DNA of 64,000 nucleotides from contig CAJNDT010006149.1 in assembly GCA_905221615.1 (NCBI GenBank), forward strand, positions 124,001-188,000, written 5' to 3'. The DNA is from Symbiodinium sp. CCMP2592. Lineage: Eukaryota > Sar > Dinophyceae > Suessiales > Symbiodiniaceae. The position numbers and the translations under genes were made by a program. This document shows, piece after piece, positions 34,775 to 44,227 of this stretch. The stretch's first letter is position 1. Each line of letters starts with the position of its first letter. A model generated the notes under the pieces. The model was not told where the DNA came from, made no database searches, and was given only the letters and a program-made list of their open reading frames with translations.

Positions 34775-35269
34775 TCATATCGGTTCGCTCCAATCCTGCT
34801 GACGGGCCCTGCGTGTCAGCAGTGTTGAAGCGACCCATCGGCACAGCATGCACCCAGCCTGGCGCGCGGAGCACCTGACTGTATGAAGATTGCCTGTACT
34901 GTTCCAGCATGTACTGCAGCAAGTGGTGTGTCCTCGACCTACCAATAAGTCGCATCCACTCGTCATGCAGAGCTGAACTTGTTCACGATCAATCCTCAAG
35001 AAGGTGCGCTGGCATCGTCGCGTGTGAAAGCCTCTGGGGCAACCTGAGCAACACTTGCGATGCCTGCTGCCATAGACCACCCTGTCCTCCCGCGTGCTGG
35101 CCCCCGTGCTCTCGTGCAGCTCCCTAGACTGCAGTGCCGAGGTTGCGGTCGTATCCCAGCCGCCTGTTCCAGTGGTGATGGTCTCTGAGCTGGCCGCGCG
35201 AGCATTGTCGGCGAGCCTGGGCGCATCCATCAGTGCTCGGCTTTGCGCTTCAGCCTGTGCTCTCGCCAT
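34775..35269 (-). pseudogene. Cys-rich repeat protein remnant
   Basis: A 164-codon frame holds two spaced copies of one Cys/His pattern: C73-C74-x2-C77-x4-H82-x3-C86 and C117-C118-x2-C121-x7-H129-x3-C133, the second preceded by C101-x4-C106 and a GH-T-T lead-in. This looks like a metal-binding repeat, but I cannot name a family. The frame turns unlike protein after about residue 145, and an overlapping frame (34677-34955) continues, so it is probably frameshifted. It lies 500 bp downstream of, and on the same strand as, the dioxygenase-like ORF at 35784-36683, and may be part of the same broken gene or element. Confidence 0.4.
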
Positions 35270-35783
35270 CAGCGTACCTGCACGGCGAGGCAGGGGAAGG
35301 AGAGAAGGCGGGGGAAACTAGACCCTAGCCAATGGGTAGAAGGTGTGGAAACTGCCATCTGCCACGTCAGTGCACCTGAACTGGAGGTCAGCTGTGCAGT
35401 CTGCGCAGCCCGGACTGCCATCCTCATACCATCGCCGCACCTTGGGTGCCACGGCAGGTTGATGTCACAGAATGGCTAGGCACATAAGGGACCATGCGCG
35501 AGCACACAGCAGTTCCTGAGGCAGTGCATCTTGTTTTTCGTCCCGGTCCGTTCCAGACAAAGCAGATGGACGCGTCATTGAGTGTCCACCCTTGTCTTAG
35601 GAATTGTTCCCCAAGATTCTATCCCCAAGAGTCGGGCACTAATGGAGAGCCGGCCAAAAGGAGGAGGAACATAGTGAGGGTGAAGTTATCTGCATCACAA
35701 TAGATCGATCCGGCCACCTCTCCAGAACCCGATACCCCTAGGCACTGAAGAACGACAGCAAGCCAGCCGGTATTGCTCGGGTC
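35270..35783. other. spacer between two minus-strand coding remnants
   Basis: About 500 bp with no convincing frame. Confidence 0.4.
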
Positions 35784-36683
35784 CTACGTGGGGGGGACAA
35801 AGCCTAGCTGCTCAAGCGAGCGCCGCAGTTCAGGGCTCATGGCCCTGGCGTGTCGAACGGCGTAGGCCAAGAGCACCAGCCTCGAGCCTCCCTGCCAGCA
35901 ACATGTGGAGTGAAGGAGCTGGCGGCTGTTGAACCGAATGGCAGAGCCGCTTGTATCGTAGCGATTGCCCACAACTAAACGACCCTCGAACTCTTCAGAG
36001 CATTGGCCCTTGGCTTCTTCGATCCATATTTCCCCTTGAAGGTAATGGCTCAACCCAATCAAGAGGACCTCCGCATCCATGTTCCCTTTGTCAACGTGTA
36101 TCTTCGTGGTATTATTAGCACTCGGCGCGAGGCTCGTCCAAATGTGATGGGGCCAGCTGGCTTGGACCAGCACATTCAACAGGCGACACAAGTTGCACAG
36201 TCGTTTGGTGTCCTTGCTCATGCCAAGCAAGCCTCCCTTGCCATACAATCCCAACGTCAGAAGCTGACCCTGTGCAATGGGTCGAACATCATCGTCAATC
36301 TCGAGCACACTGGCCGCCATACGCACGGTAATCCAAAGTTGCCCTTTGCGCAGACTCAGCGAGCACCATGCTTGCTTCTCTGCGTCGCACATAGAGTTTG
36401 TGAGACTGCCAAGGGGAGGAGGCATATACACGTAGTCCTCAGGCCGTACCATCGGCGTCAGCGTCTCTGCGTAGCGCAGAAAGTTGGCGCGAGCAGGTTC
36501 CTCCAAGCGCCCGAGTGCAAAGGCCACAATGTCATTCACCGGGGAGACAGTCAAGACTGGCGGGACAATCCGGTCAGCATTTTTTGCGAGAAGTCTACGA
36601 AGATGCCCTAGCAACAGGCGTTCCTCCAGCGCAGCAGAGGCAATGGGCGGCAATGCCACCCGCGCAGGACGGGCCATCTGCAA
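35784..36683 (-). CDS. free-standing 2OG-Fe(II) dioxygenase-like protein
   Basis: An uninterrupted 299-codon frame. Residues 144-299 are clearly related to the domain in the copia pol at 12229-13257: shared GL-x3-GG-L-G-x5-TKR block, I-H196-V-D198-K-G-N, LLIGLSHYLQGEIWIEE, IRFN, H258 and R268, and the C-terminal LEQLGF. This gives the HxD...H...R set of Fe(II)/2-oxoglutarate oxygenases; activity is inferred from the motifs alone. Residues 1-143 are helical with a Pro-rich stretch (YMPPPLGSL) and no recognised domain. The bases before Met-3 (CTTGCAG) look like a splice acceptor, so this may be an exon of a longer gene. It lies about 500 bp downstream of the LINE at 37198-41765, same strand. 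No RT or integrase lies nearby, so its element, if any, is unknown. Confidence 0.65.
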   Translation of the reverse strand: MQMARPARVALPPIASAALEERLLLGHLRRLLAKNADRIVPPVLTVSPVNDIVAFALGRLEEPARANFLRYAETLTPMVRPEDYVYMPPPLGSLTNSMCDAEKQAWCSLSLRKGQLWITVRMAASVLEIDDDVRPIAQGQLLTLGLYGKGGLLGMSKDTKRLCNLCRLLNVLVQASWPHHIWTSLAPSANNTTKIHVDKGNMDAEVLLIGLSHYLQGEIWIEEAKGQCSEEFEGRLVVGNRYDTSGSAIRFNSRQLLHSTCCWQGGSRLVLLAYAVRHARAMSPELRRSLEQLGFVPPT

Positions 36684-37197
36684 GACACCCTCAAACCCCT
36701 AGGTGACCCGTTACGGAAGCATTGTAAAACCAGTCCAGCTATGCCTGTTGCATGCGTCAGAACACCACCAAGGGTGAGGGCAGGAGATTCGTGCCCCTAG
36801 AGAACTGTAAGCCATCAGCACAGTCGACGAAGGTGCTGAATGAAAGATCTCACTCATTCTGTTGCACGGAAGCTGAGGCCGGGCACCGAAGAGCAGATAA
36901 AGCGAGAGGCCGCGCGGACCCCGAGGAGGCTGTGCGAGCCCCACTGCATCGAGCCAGACACTTCATTTCATAACGATGCGAGACAGAAATTGGTACTAAG
37001 GAGACAGATGTATGAATTCAATGGACCATTCGGGCATGCCCTCATGACTGCATTTTCACAGACACTCAGGCACTTGGTGAAATTTGATTGAGCTGCCGAG
37101 GCAGCTGTGGCGAGCGGAAGCAGGCACGATGTAAGGCGATCCCATTGAAAGAGACAACCTCTATAAACACTATCACCCTGCTGCCAGAGCCAGGCCC
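36684..37197. other. probable LINE 3' untranslated region and junction
   Basis: Follows the USP-coding end of the LINE. No poly-A tract or short terminal repeat marks the element's end. Confidence 0.35.
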
Positions 37198-38317
37198 CTA
37201 TGCACCGCGAATGAAGCCGACCAAGTAGGCATTGCAGCGTATGACCTGAAGATCAGCCGGCTTTGCGAGTCGCGGTGGGCTCCTATCATCACAGACCCAG
37301 AACTTAAAGTCCGTGTGTGCAGCAGAAGAACGGCTCAAGCGGCACGGCTAAGGCCGTTCTGTAGTGTCCTTGCGAGACCTCGTTACCTAAGTGGTAGATT
37401 ATAAATGCAACTTGGAACGCCTCATGTCGCACTACAATCTCACCGTCAGCACCATCCTCACTGGCGTCGCCGAACATCGGTGTGGCAATTGTTTCGCCTG
37501 GCTCGATGTGCACAGCCCGACTGTTCTTCCGAGCAACCCCATCGAAGCTATATCGAACCAGTTGGAACACAACGATGCCATGATGATCAACGATTGCGTG
37601 CTTGGCATACTGACCAGATCAATCAGCTAAAAGCTCAGCCAGCGTCGCACCTGTGAGGTGAAGTTTGATTGGCTCCGAGAGTGGACCTGATTGCACAACG
37701 GCAAAGGGGAGGCTAAGTCTAGCTTCCCAGGATCCCTGATAGGCTCGCGGCTGCAGCACGCGCAGCACATGTCCCCAGAATTCCCCTGCATCATGTTGTT
37801 GCAGGGGTCGGGACCAGGAGCGCAGCACAAAGCGCCACGCAATGCTGTCAGGAATGCTGACCAGTCTAGCACTGCGCAGCATGGCCATGCCCGCCTTGGA
37901 GGCGGCATAGCACTGCACTTCGGCAGACGTCAGCTCGCCAATCCAATACATGGCCTGAACACTCGCATCACAGTAGCAGCAATTGCATTTATTGTCTAAT
38001 CGCGCGAGTGGCAGTCTAAGTTTGGGGCGCAGCTGAAGCCGGACGTACCCTGGTCCGGCTCCCGCAAGGGATGTACCTGGATCCCCCGCGGCAGCTACTT
38101 GCTGGACCTCGAGGTCCAGTCGCAAAACTTGGTCGCCAGGTAGTCGGTCTCCACATGCTTGGCCAACGGCTGTGGAGCCAGTCGCTCGGGTCTCACTCGC
38201 ATGCCCATGATCTTGCTGCTTAAGCACGCCCGGTCAGCAGCTGGAACACTTGATGGCAGGCATTGGCCGCTTGGCTCCGGAGCCCAATGTGAAGAAGAAA
38301 GGGGAGAACCTCCTCAT
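37198..38317 (-). pseudogene. LINE ORF2 C-terminus: ubiquitin-specific protease (C19) domain
   Basis: USPs remove ubiquitin from proteins. All four boxes are visible: Cys box CYCDASVQAM (about 37950-37980), QQHDAGEF box (about 37790), His box YHLGNEVSQGHYRTAL (about 37345-37390) and the acidic box FWVCDD (about 37270), then CNAYLVGFIRG at the end. The N-terminal 100 residues (LPFLLHIGLRSQAANACHQV) are the end of the domain that precedes USP in the LINE at 58 kb. Lesions: an in-frame TGA at 37619-37621, in a frame that otherwise continues, plus frameshifts near 37310 and near 38120-38230. The catalytic residues themselves are conserved. Confidence 0.85.
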
Positions 38318-40015
38318 AGCGCGCTCCCCTAGTCACTTATGGCATGAGTCTACCATTGCCTTGCGTGCACGATTACAGATTGTCTCCCCTACCAGCGCCC
38401 TCCATAAGCTTCTCACTAGACGGGCTAGGAGGAGCCAGGATGAGGCCGCCAAACATCTCTTCAGTGCTCAAGTCGCGTGGCTGAATAGCCGGGAGATCAC
38501 GGCCACTTCCGAGCAGCACGGTCTCATTCCCGTAGATCCTGTGCCGGGAACTGCGTGTGACGTGTGTGGACAGTACTTCAGCTGCAGGCGCATTATGCTT
38601 ACGCACATGGCTAAACGCCACCCAGAAGCCCGCCAACAGCTTCCGATGCCCAAAGCTCGAGAGTACACACGTCATACCAAGGATGGCATGCCGGAGTGCC
38701 TACACTGTGCGCGGAGGTTTACATTCATGTTTGGTGCTGTTTGCGCGTAGCAAGAAGGGTACACCAGAGGTAAGCAGTGGAGTCACTCCGACAGTAGTCG
38801 AGGCACAGGTACCCTGGACTGCTGCCGATCAGCTAGGTCGCTGTATCGATGCGGAGGGCTCTCTGCAAGCTTCTGTCACCCCTCACCTGGAGACCAGGCC
38901 CAATAGTCCCCTAGCTGAGAATTCCCAACTTCTGCAGAGAGCTCGCAGCAACTGGAAGGGAATCTTAAGCGAGGGCAGCCACAATTCCACAATGTGGCCC
39001 TGCGGACTTACTGCGCGCTGTGTGGTCAATACATCAGCATGATCGGTCCAGGCTTGAAGCAACACTACCGCTTGGTGCATGGTGACCTGTATGCGAAGCA
39101 TGAGCGCGAGGCTGTTGCTCGCTGCAGCAGTCTTGGTCTGACCGTGCAAACGCCACGCAAATACTGTGACCGATCCTTTAAGGATCCTGCCAAGCATCTC
39201 AAACATTGCCCTGCTGTATTCCAGGCATCGTTTCTAGGTCTGTACGCCAGAGATTTGGATCCGACAGATGGCCGAAGTTGGGGAACGTGCCTCGCTGGCT
39301 CCTCAGGAGATCAACTCCGTGTTCGGGGCGGTCAACACGCAGGAGATGGAGACCGACAAGCAGGCGGAGGCTCCCACCACCCGGGCATGGCCAGGGGGAC
39401 AGGGAAAGGAGCATCCTGGGATTCATGGTCCCGCGAGGCAAGCGTCAGTGGGAACCGGAGGAGGATACAGAGGAAGCCGCTCCATCGGGAGCCCGTCTGG
39501 ATCGAGAGACGGAGCAACTCATCCAGAGCATGGTGAAATTGGCGCTGCGTCACGAACAGGAAATGGGGAGTTCCGGTCCGAGACGGGGTTCCTCATTTTC
39601 TTCGACACCCCATTTGCCCACGACCGCTCGGTCCTGCCCAAGCTCAAGTTGGTGGCGGAGGAATGGGGAAAGAAGTTCACCGAGGGGGCGGTCACCAGTC
39701 CTCTTCGTGTCATCCCGATACTGGCCGTGATCAAGGAGTTTCAGGAGCGCTTGAAGGAGGTTCCTGCAGGATGCCGGCAAGATGGAGAAGGCCGAGTCGG
39801 TGGAATGGGTGGCACAGGGGGCGACGGCTCTGGATCCAGCTTGGATCTACCATGTCTGGGATCCGAAGCAGAAAAAGCAGGTTCGCTCGCAGCAGCAGCC
39901 AGCGACCACGACCCAGATTCAGAATGGCCTCGAGGTTCTGCTTCAGAATCTGGGCACGGAGGGCGTGTGCCTGAACTTTCGCAACACGAAGAACATGGAG
40001 GACGAATACACCTAG
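38318..40015 (+). pseudogene. inverted LINE segment: C2H2 fingers and conserved C-terminal domain
   Basis: It starts with IARSPSHLWHEST, the normal continuation of RT, and contains a C2H2 finger CDVCGQYFSCRRIMLTHMAKRH (broken here for display: C-x2-C-x12-H-x4-H, about 38555-38625), a second CLHC start at 38695, a third finger CALCGQYISMIGPGLKQH (about 39017-39085), and a C-x4-C-type motif at about 39165-39220. From about 39480 follows a helical domain (LPKLKLVAEEWGKK...SPLRVIPILAVIKEFQERL) homologous to 63070-63400 of the second LINE. At least four frameshifts (about 38740, 39000, 39260, 39560-39780). It ends at MEDEYT, 40015. Orientation is opposite to the RT and USP parts on either side. 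Confidence 0.8.
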
Positions 40016-41763
40016 CCCTAAGCGCCCGCGAGTCATACATGTCAAGTTTCCGGAGCACAGCCTCTGTGAGACCGACGGCATGCACACCATAATGCGCAAC
40101 AGAACGGATGCAAGCCTGGTACAACTGCACTCTGTGAGACAGGGGCAGGCCGAAAGCATGCAGGGTTTTAATCAGCCTATGCCGATTCCGCTGGGCTGCC
40201 TGGATTCTGTGTAAGCAGGTCTGGTACTCGAAGTTTTGGTATGACATGACCACACCCAGGTAAGTCATCTTCTGTGCCCTGGGTATCAGAATGGGTTGAT
40301 CCGGCGTGCCAACGCTGAGCAGTGGACCCTGAACACTCCTATGAAGATGCTGTTTCAGCCATTTACGCGCTGCCGAACCCCTGATTGCCACTACCACACA
40401 GGACTTACTAGGATTCACCGTCATGCCGACGCGTCGTAGTACACGAAAGGTGCTCTGCACACAGTGGCAAAAGAAGTGCAGATCCTGCAGGCTCTCAATT
40501 CGCCAGTGAAGATGTGAATCATCTGCGAATAGCGTATTGCATGCACTGCTGTGTCCTGCTGTAGCTGGTCTCTTTGGCAACCAAGTCGAGCACCCAGAAA
40601 GTAAACAAAGAGTAGAGGCTCGGAGCCAGCGTGCAGCCCTGGCGAACTCCACGTTGCATGGGTATGGTACTAGTGTGTCCATTATGCCGGAGTGTATAAG
40701 AACACCGATTGCCTCGCATGATGATTCCTCTACCTGCGCATGTCGCAATGAAACATGGGCCCACCTAGGAATACAGTCGAAGGCTCTACTCAAGTCAAGG
40801 CTTAACATGATGGCCCCGTAACAGGAGCTGCTTTGCTGCCCCGCTCTGCGTGCATGTACGCTGGTGGCCCCAGCCTGTATCCTATCCCTAGCATCGCGAC
40901 AATGCGTAGAAACCCTGGCGATGGCTTCATCTATCGCCTGCTGCGGGCAATATGCATACTGCGGCATGCGCCGGAGCAGAGCCGCAGTTTGCTGCTCAAC
41001 GCGCCTTTTCAGGATGTTAGCAAACACCTTAGAACCCGGATCCTGCCACCCAAGGGGTCTTAAGTCCGAAGGACTACGACTGGGCCGATGAGGTTTAGGT
41101 AGTAGCGCAAGCTCACAATCGGTGGTGGGACTAGAGTAGCAGTGCCCTGCTGTGACGGCATGATTCAATTCTAGAAGCACGCAAACTGCGCAGAGCACAG
41201 CTGCCACAGTTCCGCCGGCGGGCTGTTTCGAGGTACAGCTTTACCCCTCTGCAGTCCTTCTATGGCCATTTCAACCTCATCAACACCAATGGAGAGTCCT
41301 AAACCGCTAGGGGCAAGGGTGAAGGAATCCTCTCTGCTGTAGGCTTTATGAAAAAGTACTCATGTATGGCCTCGAACTGCGCACGCTGCGTGAGCAGCTT
41401 CCCATCTTCGGCTCGAATGCACACAGAAGCTCGGCGGCTCTTGGGAGCAATGACCTTGATGATGCGATAGATTTCGCTAAGATTATTTTGTCGCGCAGCC
41501 TGGCTAGCCAAGTCAATGTAGTGCTGTAAGCGCTGTCTTCTAGCTCTACGACTATGGGTCCTAAGCTGGCGACTACACCTCACAAAATCAAGGTATCTCC
41601 TCCAGGCCGAGAAGATCTGCTGAAAACGACTGCCCGCAACGCGAACGCGCAAGCGACGATGGGCTTGCCACATAGCCTGAATACTAGGTTTCACCATGGC
41701 CCTTGCTGCCTCTGGCTTGGGAATGCCTTTAAGCAATGACCTACCCGAGCCTAGAACCTCTTG
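40016..41763 (-). pseudogene. LINE ORF2: linker and reverse transcriptase
   Basis: From 41763 the frame reads a basic helical linker (LASQAARQNNLSEIYRIIKVIAPKS), like 60380-60460 of the second LINE. A frameshift near 41300 leads to VEMAIEGLQRGKAVP and RT finger motifs; ELALLPKPHRPSRSPSDLRPLG; palm A MLSLDLSRAFDCIP; then, in a shifted frame (40519-40764), GVRQGCTLAPSLYS; then back to LFADDSHLHW, the catalytic FADD. The thumb and connection end at KLDMYDSRALRA, where the inversion breakpoint cuts (40016). The frame past that point is the antisense of the inverted piece and is not real. Confidence 0.88.
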
Positions 41764-42277
41764 GCAGGTAGTAGCAGTAGTAATAGTAGTAATAATAATA
41801 ATAATACTAATAGTCGCAATAGCAATAGCAATTGTAGTAGCAATAGGAATAGGAACCATAATAGTAATAGTATCGGTAGTAGTAATAATAGCATCAGTCA
41901 ACAATCGTAGTAGTACTAGTTATAGTCATTAGTAGGATTAGGAAAAGTATCAGCAATAGTAATGAGAATACTCATGCTACTAGTCATTTTGTAACTGCAG
42001 TAATCATAATAACAATAATGGTACGAATAATGGTGACTAGTAATAGCCACAGTCACAGTCATAGTCATAGTCATAGCAGTAAGATCAACAGCAGCAGCAG
42101 CTGGAGTAGTAGTAGTGGTAGTAGATAGTATATAGTAGATAGTAGATAGTAGATAGTAGTAGTAGCAGTAGCAGTAGCAGTAGCAGTAGCAGTAGCAGTA
42201 GCAGTAGCAGTAGCAGTAGCAGTAGCAGTAGCAGTAGTAGTAGTAGTAGTAGTAGTCGTAGTCGTAGTCGTAGTCGT

Positions 42278-42356
<79 letters not shown>

Positions 42357-42376
42357 ATAGTAGTAGTAGTAGTAGC

Positions 42377-42420
<44 letters not shown>

Positions 42421-42424
42421 TAGA

Positions 42425-42469
<45 letters not shown>

Positions 42470-42663
42470 TAGTAGGAGTAGATAGTAGATAGTCGTCGTA
42501 GTATTCATGACGGAAATACTAGAAAAATAGAAGTAGCAGTGGCGATTTCTGATTGAATGTTTGTTTTAGCCTGGTTGAATCTTTCTTGATCCTGATTAGG
42601 TTGTTTTGTCCTGATTAAATCTAATGCCTCTCCAGTACGGATTCAGAGCCTGGCAGGGTAGTG

Positions 42664-42715
<52 letters not shown>

Positions 42716-42819
42716 TGGTAGTGGTAGTGGTAGTTTTTTCCTCCTGTATGGCTGAGTACACGAAGCAGGGCAATTTGTAACAACTCGGGACGAATTCTAC
42801 CTGATGTGTAGTATAAGTG

Positions 42820-42860
<41 letters not shown>

Positions 42861-43086
42861 TTTTGTAGTAGTAGCAGCGGTAGTAGTAGTAGTAGTAGTA
42901 GTTGTTGTTGTTGTAGTTGTAGTAGTAGTTGTTGTTGTTGTTTTTGTAGCAGTAGTAGTAGCAGTAGTAGCAGTAGTAGTACTAGTAGTAGTAGCACCAG
43001 CAGCAGCAGCAGCATTGCAGAGATCGCGTTTCTTTGCAGCGTCCGGGGGAAGTAGTGCTAGTAGCAGTAGCAGTAGCAGTAGCAGC

Positions 43087-43120
<34 letters not shown>

Positions 43121-43246
43121 TATAGCAGTATATGGTAATATATAGTAGTATATAGTAGTATATAGTAGTATATAGTAGTATATAGTAGTATATAGTAGTA
43201 TATAGTAGTATATAGTAGTATATAGTAGTATATAGTAGTAGTAGTC

Positions 43247-43298
<52 letters not shown>

Positions 43299-43302
43299 TA
43301 GT
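41764..43302. repeat. compound (TAG)n, (CAGTAG)n, (TCGTAG)n and 10-bp arrays
   Basis: TAG-derived units: mixed at 41764-42060, (CAGTAG)n at about 42160-42235, (TCGTAG)n at 42255-42300, TAG at 42300-42470, 42660-42735 and 42815-43020, a 10-bp unit TATAGTAGTA repeated about ten times at 43128-43235, then TAG to 43302. A 200-bp non-repeat island lies at about 42500-42655. Confidence 0.95.
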
Positions 43303-43391
43303 AGGACCCTGGGGCCAGCTCTGCTGCTCACACAAGCAGCACCAGCGCCCAAACACAAGCAGTCCCACATGACCCCGCGCCGGAGGAGAAA

Positions 43392-44227
43392 GTGGACGTG
43401 CCATCTTCCAGGGTGGCCGTCACGTATCAAGGTCCGGTCACGACCACGCAGCTCCTCGACTACAGCGAGAACCCATCTCCAGAGCAGGAGGCCAGCCAAC
43501 TCCCCAAGCACGACCAGATCATCCAGATCTGCCAATCAGATCAAACGCTGGAGTGGTTTTACTCCTTCGCCACAATCTCCATCATGAAGGAGCCGGCTAT
43601 TACGGGAGGTCTGACTGCGTCTGAGCAGGTTATCATGTGGAGCAACCGGATTGCAGTCCTCGGCCGTGTCCCGTGGATCTTTGCCCCCATCAAGCTGGTT
43701 GCCACTGACAAAGATGCTACTTGGCAAGACATTACAGCAGCAAAGCTTCTAGTCGGGGCCACTGGCCATTTCATGCTCTCCATCGGGAAGGACAGCCGCT
43801 ATGTCGAGCTAAAGCCACCACAGCCTACTGTGGCACAGTCCATTCCCTCTTCCAAACGATGTGGGACCGGCCTGAAATGGATGCCCGACTGGAGACTGAT
43901 GACAATTTCGAGATTGTGGCCTCCACGGTCAAGTGCATCTATGACCAAACTAGCCGCAAATGTGGCGGCATGAATCCAGCCGTTTTCTATCAACCCGAAG
44001 ATGGCCGAGTACAGCGGCAGCTGCGCATTCAGCTTAACAAAGGTGACACCCCGACCTTTCTTTGGCACCGCCAAAAGGAACAGCGGGACAAAAGACAGGG
44101 AGATGAGCCGTCGACCCAGACGGACAAGCGCCACCGAGATGGAGAGGCATGGCCAGAAGCTGCTGGTCTGGCGGTCGATGGAGGGTCAGGCTCCGGCTCC
44201 AGCGGAGGCTGCCAGTTGCACCAGTGA
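43392..44227 (+). pseudogene. unrecognised ORF of about 275 codons, one frameshift
   Basis: Protein-like sequence, not repeat: LLDYSENPSPEQEASQLPKH, GRVPWIFAPIKLVATDKD, ATWQDITAAKLLVGATGHF, then after a frameshift near 43840 MWDRPEMDARLETDDNFEI and RQLRIQLNKGDTPTFLWHRQ, ending in a charged tail rich in Asp/Lys/Arg and Gly/Ser. No family recognised; no signal peptide or membrane segment. It lies between a (TAG)n array and unrecognised DNA. It could be an ORF1 or gag remnant of another element or a broken host gene. Confidence 0.5.

Larger units (their letters stand above)
37198..41765 (-). mobile_element. 5'-truncated LINE with an internal inversion
   Basis: A non-LTR retrotransposon in minus orientation. 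At 41765 it breaks off into a (TAG)-type array, so the endonuclease is missing. Order along the minus strand: linker and RT (41763-40016), then a segment that reads on the plus strand (38318-40015; zinc fingers and C-terminal domain), then minus again (38317-37198; end of that domain and a USP protease). The same protein order, uninverted, is seen in the LINE at 58059-64000. RT joins the left edge of the inverted piece (LRA | IARSP) and its right edge joins the continuation at 38317 (MEDEY | LPFLLHIGL), so nothing is visibly lost. No poly-A tail is evident. Confidence 0.85.

Noticed and set aside
39741..40015. Extension of the LINE RT frame beyond the KLDMYDSRALRA end
   Set aside because: It is the antisense of the inverted CTD segment, which aligns with the second LINE on the plus strand.
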